Source: Lethocerus indicus | Taxonomy: Eukaryota > Arthropoda > Insecta > Hemiptera > Belostomatidae | Assembly: GCA_019843655.1 (NCBI GenBank) | Contig: JACDQD010000103.1 | Coordinates: 12,957,501 to 13,021,500 of the forward strand | Reading direction: 5' to 3' | DNA length: 64,000 bases | Shown here: piece by piece, positions 62,463 through 64,000 of the stretch | Numbering within the stretch: the first letter of the stretch is position 1 | How the letters are laid out: each line of letters starts with the position of its first letter | Program-made: the position numbers and the translations under genes | The notes under the pieces: generated by a model | Seen by the model: only the letters and a program-made list of their open reading frames with translations | Databases searched by the model: none | What the model was told of the DNA's origin: nothing

Positions 62463-64000
62463 GATTATTAAAAAATTAAACTGTCGTAACACATTATGAA
62501 TATCAATATTTAATGTTGATTTTCAGGCTCTGAAGGAAAAAAAAATACGTAGTACATGATTGTTCATGAGATTATGCATATTTGATGTACTGGTAAGAAT
62601 AAATTACTGAAATAAATAATACTGAAATACGAGTACTCAAGGCTTACCAAAAATTTTATTTTAAACGAATTAGTTTGTAATTAAATTAATGCCGAAAAAT
62701 GATCTTAGTTTAAATCTGATGCCTCGTATATGGTTACAGGAAGCAAAACTCTATCACGACACATTTAAGCGGATGAAATGGAAGAACGGTGATGTTATGT
62801 TCATGTGTCAGCCTCAGAGCGTGTGGGTTTTCTTTAACTGTAAAGGGGCGGCGATGCTAATAATACGGCTCCGGGTGGAAATTGAGCTGTGAACGCGCCA
62901 GTTCGGTTTTTTGGTTTATACCAAATTGGACTGCTTCGTCCGATTGAGTGGTCTCGTCCATTCGTGAGCAATTCCTTTTTCGAAAAATGAGAAACTGGAC
63001 CACAAACGGTGCCATGAGTGACTTCTTATAACTCCTTTATCGGCTATTGAATTGATTTCCATGATTTACATTATCGAAGAGGTTCAACGACAAACTGCCC
63101 TAGTTACTTCCCGCTGCCTAGTTATTTAGTTAAATAAGTAAATCTCGAATAAACAGCAAATTCTTCCACCATCCACCATTCCACATCTTATATATCAAAA
63201 TGGCTATGTTTCTTATTTGGCCGTGCCAAATATTTTAAATTCCAATATTTTTCTAAATATGTGTGACAATTTCAGTATGAAGATAAATTACAGTTGATAT
63301 ATGGAGAATAATTTATTGCGTTCAAGTAATACGATTGTGTCCCGCGCATTCCTATAGTATAATTTTGTTACTAATTGTAATCATAGTTACTGTAAAAATT
63401 ACGAATTTATCTTCACATATTATTTACTGTTTTCTTCTGTTCTCAAACTAATTGAATCTAGGTTTCGTGATCTCTATTTCTTTATATTTTCACGCCGCTG
63501 GAGAGAAAGGGTTTTTTTTCTTACGCATTCCATTCCCTTTGTCGTGTCTTATGCCGCTCGTTAATCCATACTTCTCACCGGCTCCGCCTTTAGAATTAGA
63601 TTGTGAGATAAATAACAGTAACACGATGTGACACTGTGTATTATTGTGCAATATTGATGTTAGGCAATATTTATTACTAACGCCATTAAAAATATGTCCG
63701 CAATTATATAATTACTGTAGAGTACCATCTCTCAGCACTTGGGGCTTGGTGAATGATAAAAAACGTTCAACGGTCGATTTTCCTGGTATTCGAAGTCTGG
63801 AGGAAAAATGTCCCCGCCTGGAACGACCATAAGAGCTGAGAAGTTCTCATCCTTCTTGAAGAAATTGTGTCCGTTAGGTTAGTTGATATTTCTCATCCCG
63901 ACTTTACCAGATCAGTTTTGTCTCGTTTACTCGCAATACAACGCAGAATCACGGAGGATGTGCCAGATTCTGATTCACCTCGATTGGTCCTTGTCCAGGA

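Larger units (their letters stand above)
54491..64000. other. Non-coding downstream of the ILP pair
   Basis: I looked for a third ILP (CC-x3-C-x8-C on the plus strand) and saw none. The region holds the repeat fragments at 57.4 and 59.1 kb, simple repeats and GC-rich islands at about 58270-58580 and 59300-59660. The long frame at 55765-56250 is N-, K- and I-rich low complexity. Confidence 0.55.

Noticed and set aside
1..64000. CRISPR arrays, operons, prophage or insertion sequences
   Set aside because: No regular spacer arrays and no bacterial gene organisation; the window is eukaryotic.

Overview
This is eukaryotic, almost certainly insect (at least arthropod) nuclear DNA. It has spliced genes with GT-AG introns, TATA/initiator promoters and AATAAA signals. 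It carries long pure (GA)n and (TA)n microsatellites, a dispersed transposon-derived repeat, and an AT-rich background broken by short GC-rich, CpG-rich islands. There are no operons, ribosome-binding sites or dense coding. I cannot name the species.

The only genes I can support are two insulin-like peptide (ILP) genes in tandem on the + strand at about 50.57-54.49 kb. The upstream gene (transcript about 50603-52395) encodes a 115-residue preproinsulin-like precursor. The downstream gene (about 53362-54490) encodes a 106-residue one. Both have the same plan: a TATA box, an initiator 32-34 bp downstream, a ~50-nt non-coding first exon, an intron ending directly before the ATG, a coding exon with signal peptide and B chain, a phase-1 intron in the C-peptide region, and a final exon with the rest of the C peptide and the A chain. 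The cysteine patterns are those of insulin (B: C-x11-C; A: CC-x3-C-x8-C). The two genes share the LALVC-x2-NYY core of the B chain, so they look like a local duplication. They differ in processing: the first has a basic KRK site after the B chain and an RKSR site before the A chain, while the second has no dibasic site close to the B chain.

The rest (about 1-50.5 kb and 54.5-64 kb) is intergenic or intronic as far as I can read it. It holds microsatellites, GC-rich islands without convincing exons, and at least eleven fragments of one repeat family. That family carries a hammerhead-ribozyme-like core (CTGAAGA ... GAAACCGGTCTAG) and a downstream block ending in a splice-donor-like CAG/GTATGT. 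Two copies (17.4-17.8 kb and 43.4-43.8 kb) are head-to-head inverted pairs of ~375 bp. The core and the arrangement suggest relics of a Penelope-like retroelement, which is an inference. Several degenerate copies lie at 47.4-49.1 kb, just upstream of the ILP pair. Other items are an 18-bp-stem hairpin at 16291-16385, an over-represented ATTAGGCG motif, and two short duplicated segments. Most longer open frames in the window are about as long as chance allows at this base composition, and I did not annotate them as genes.
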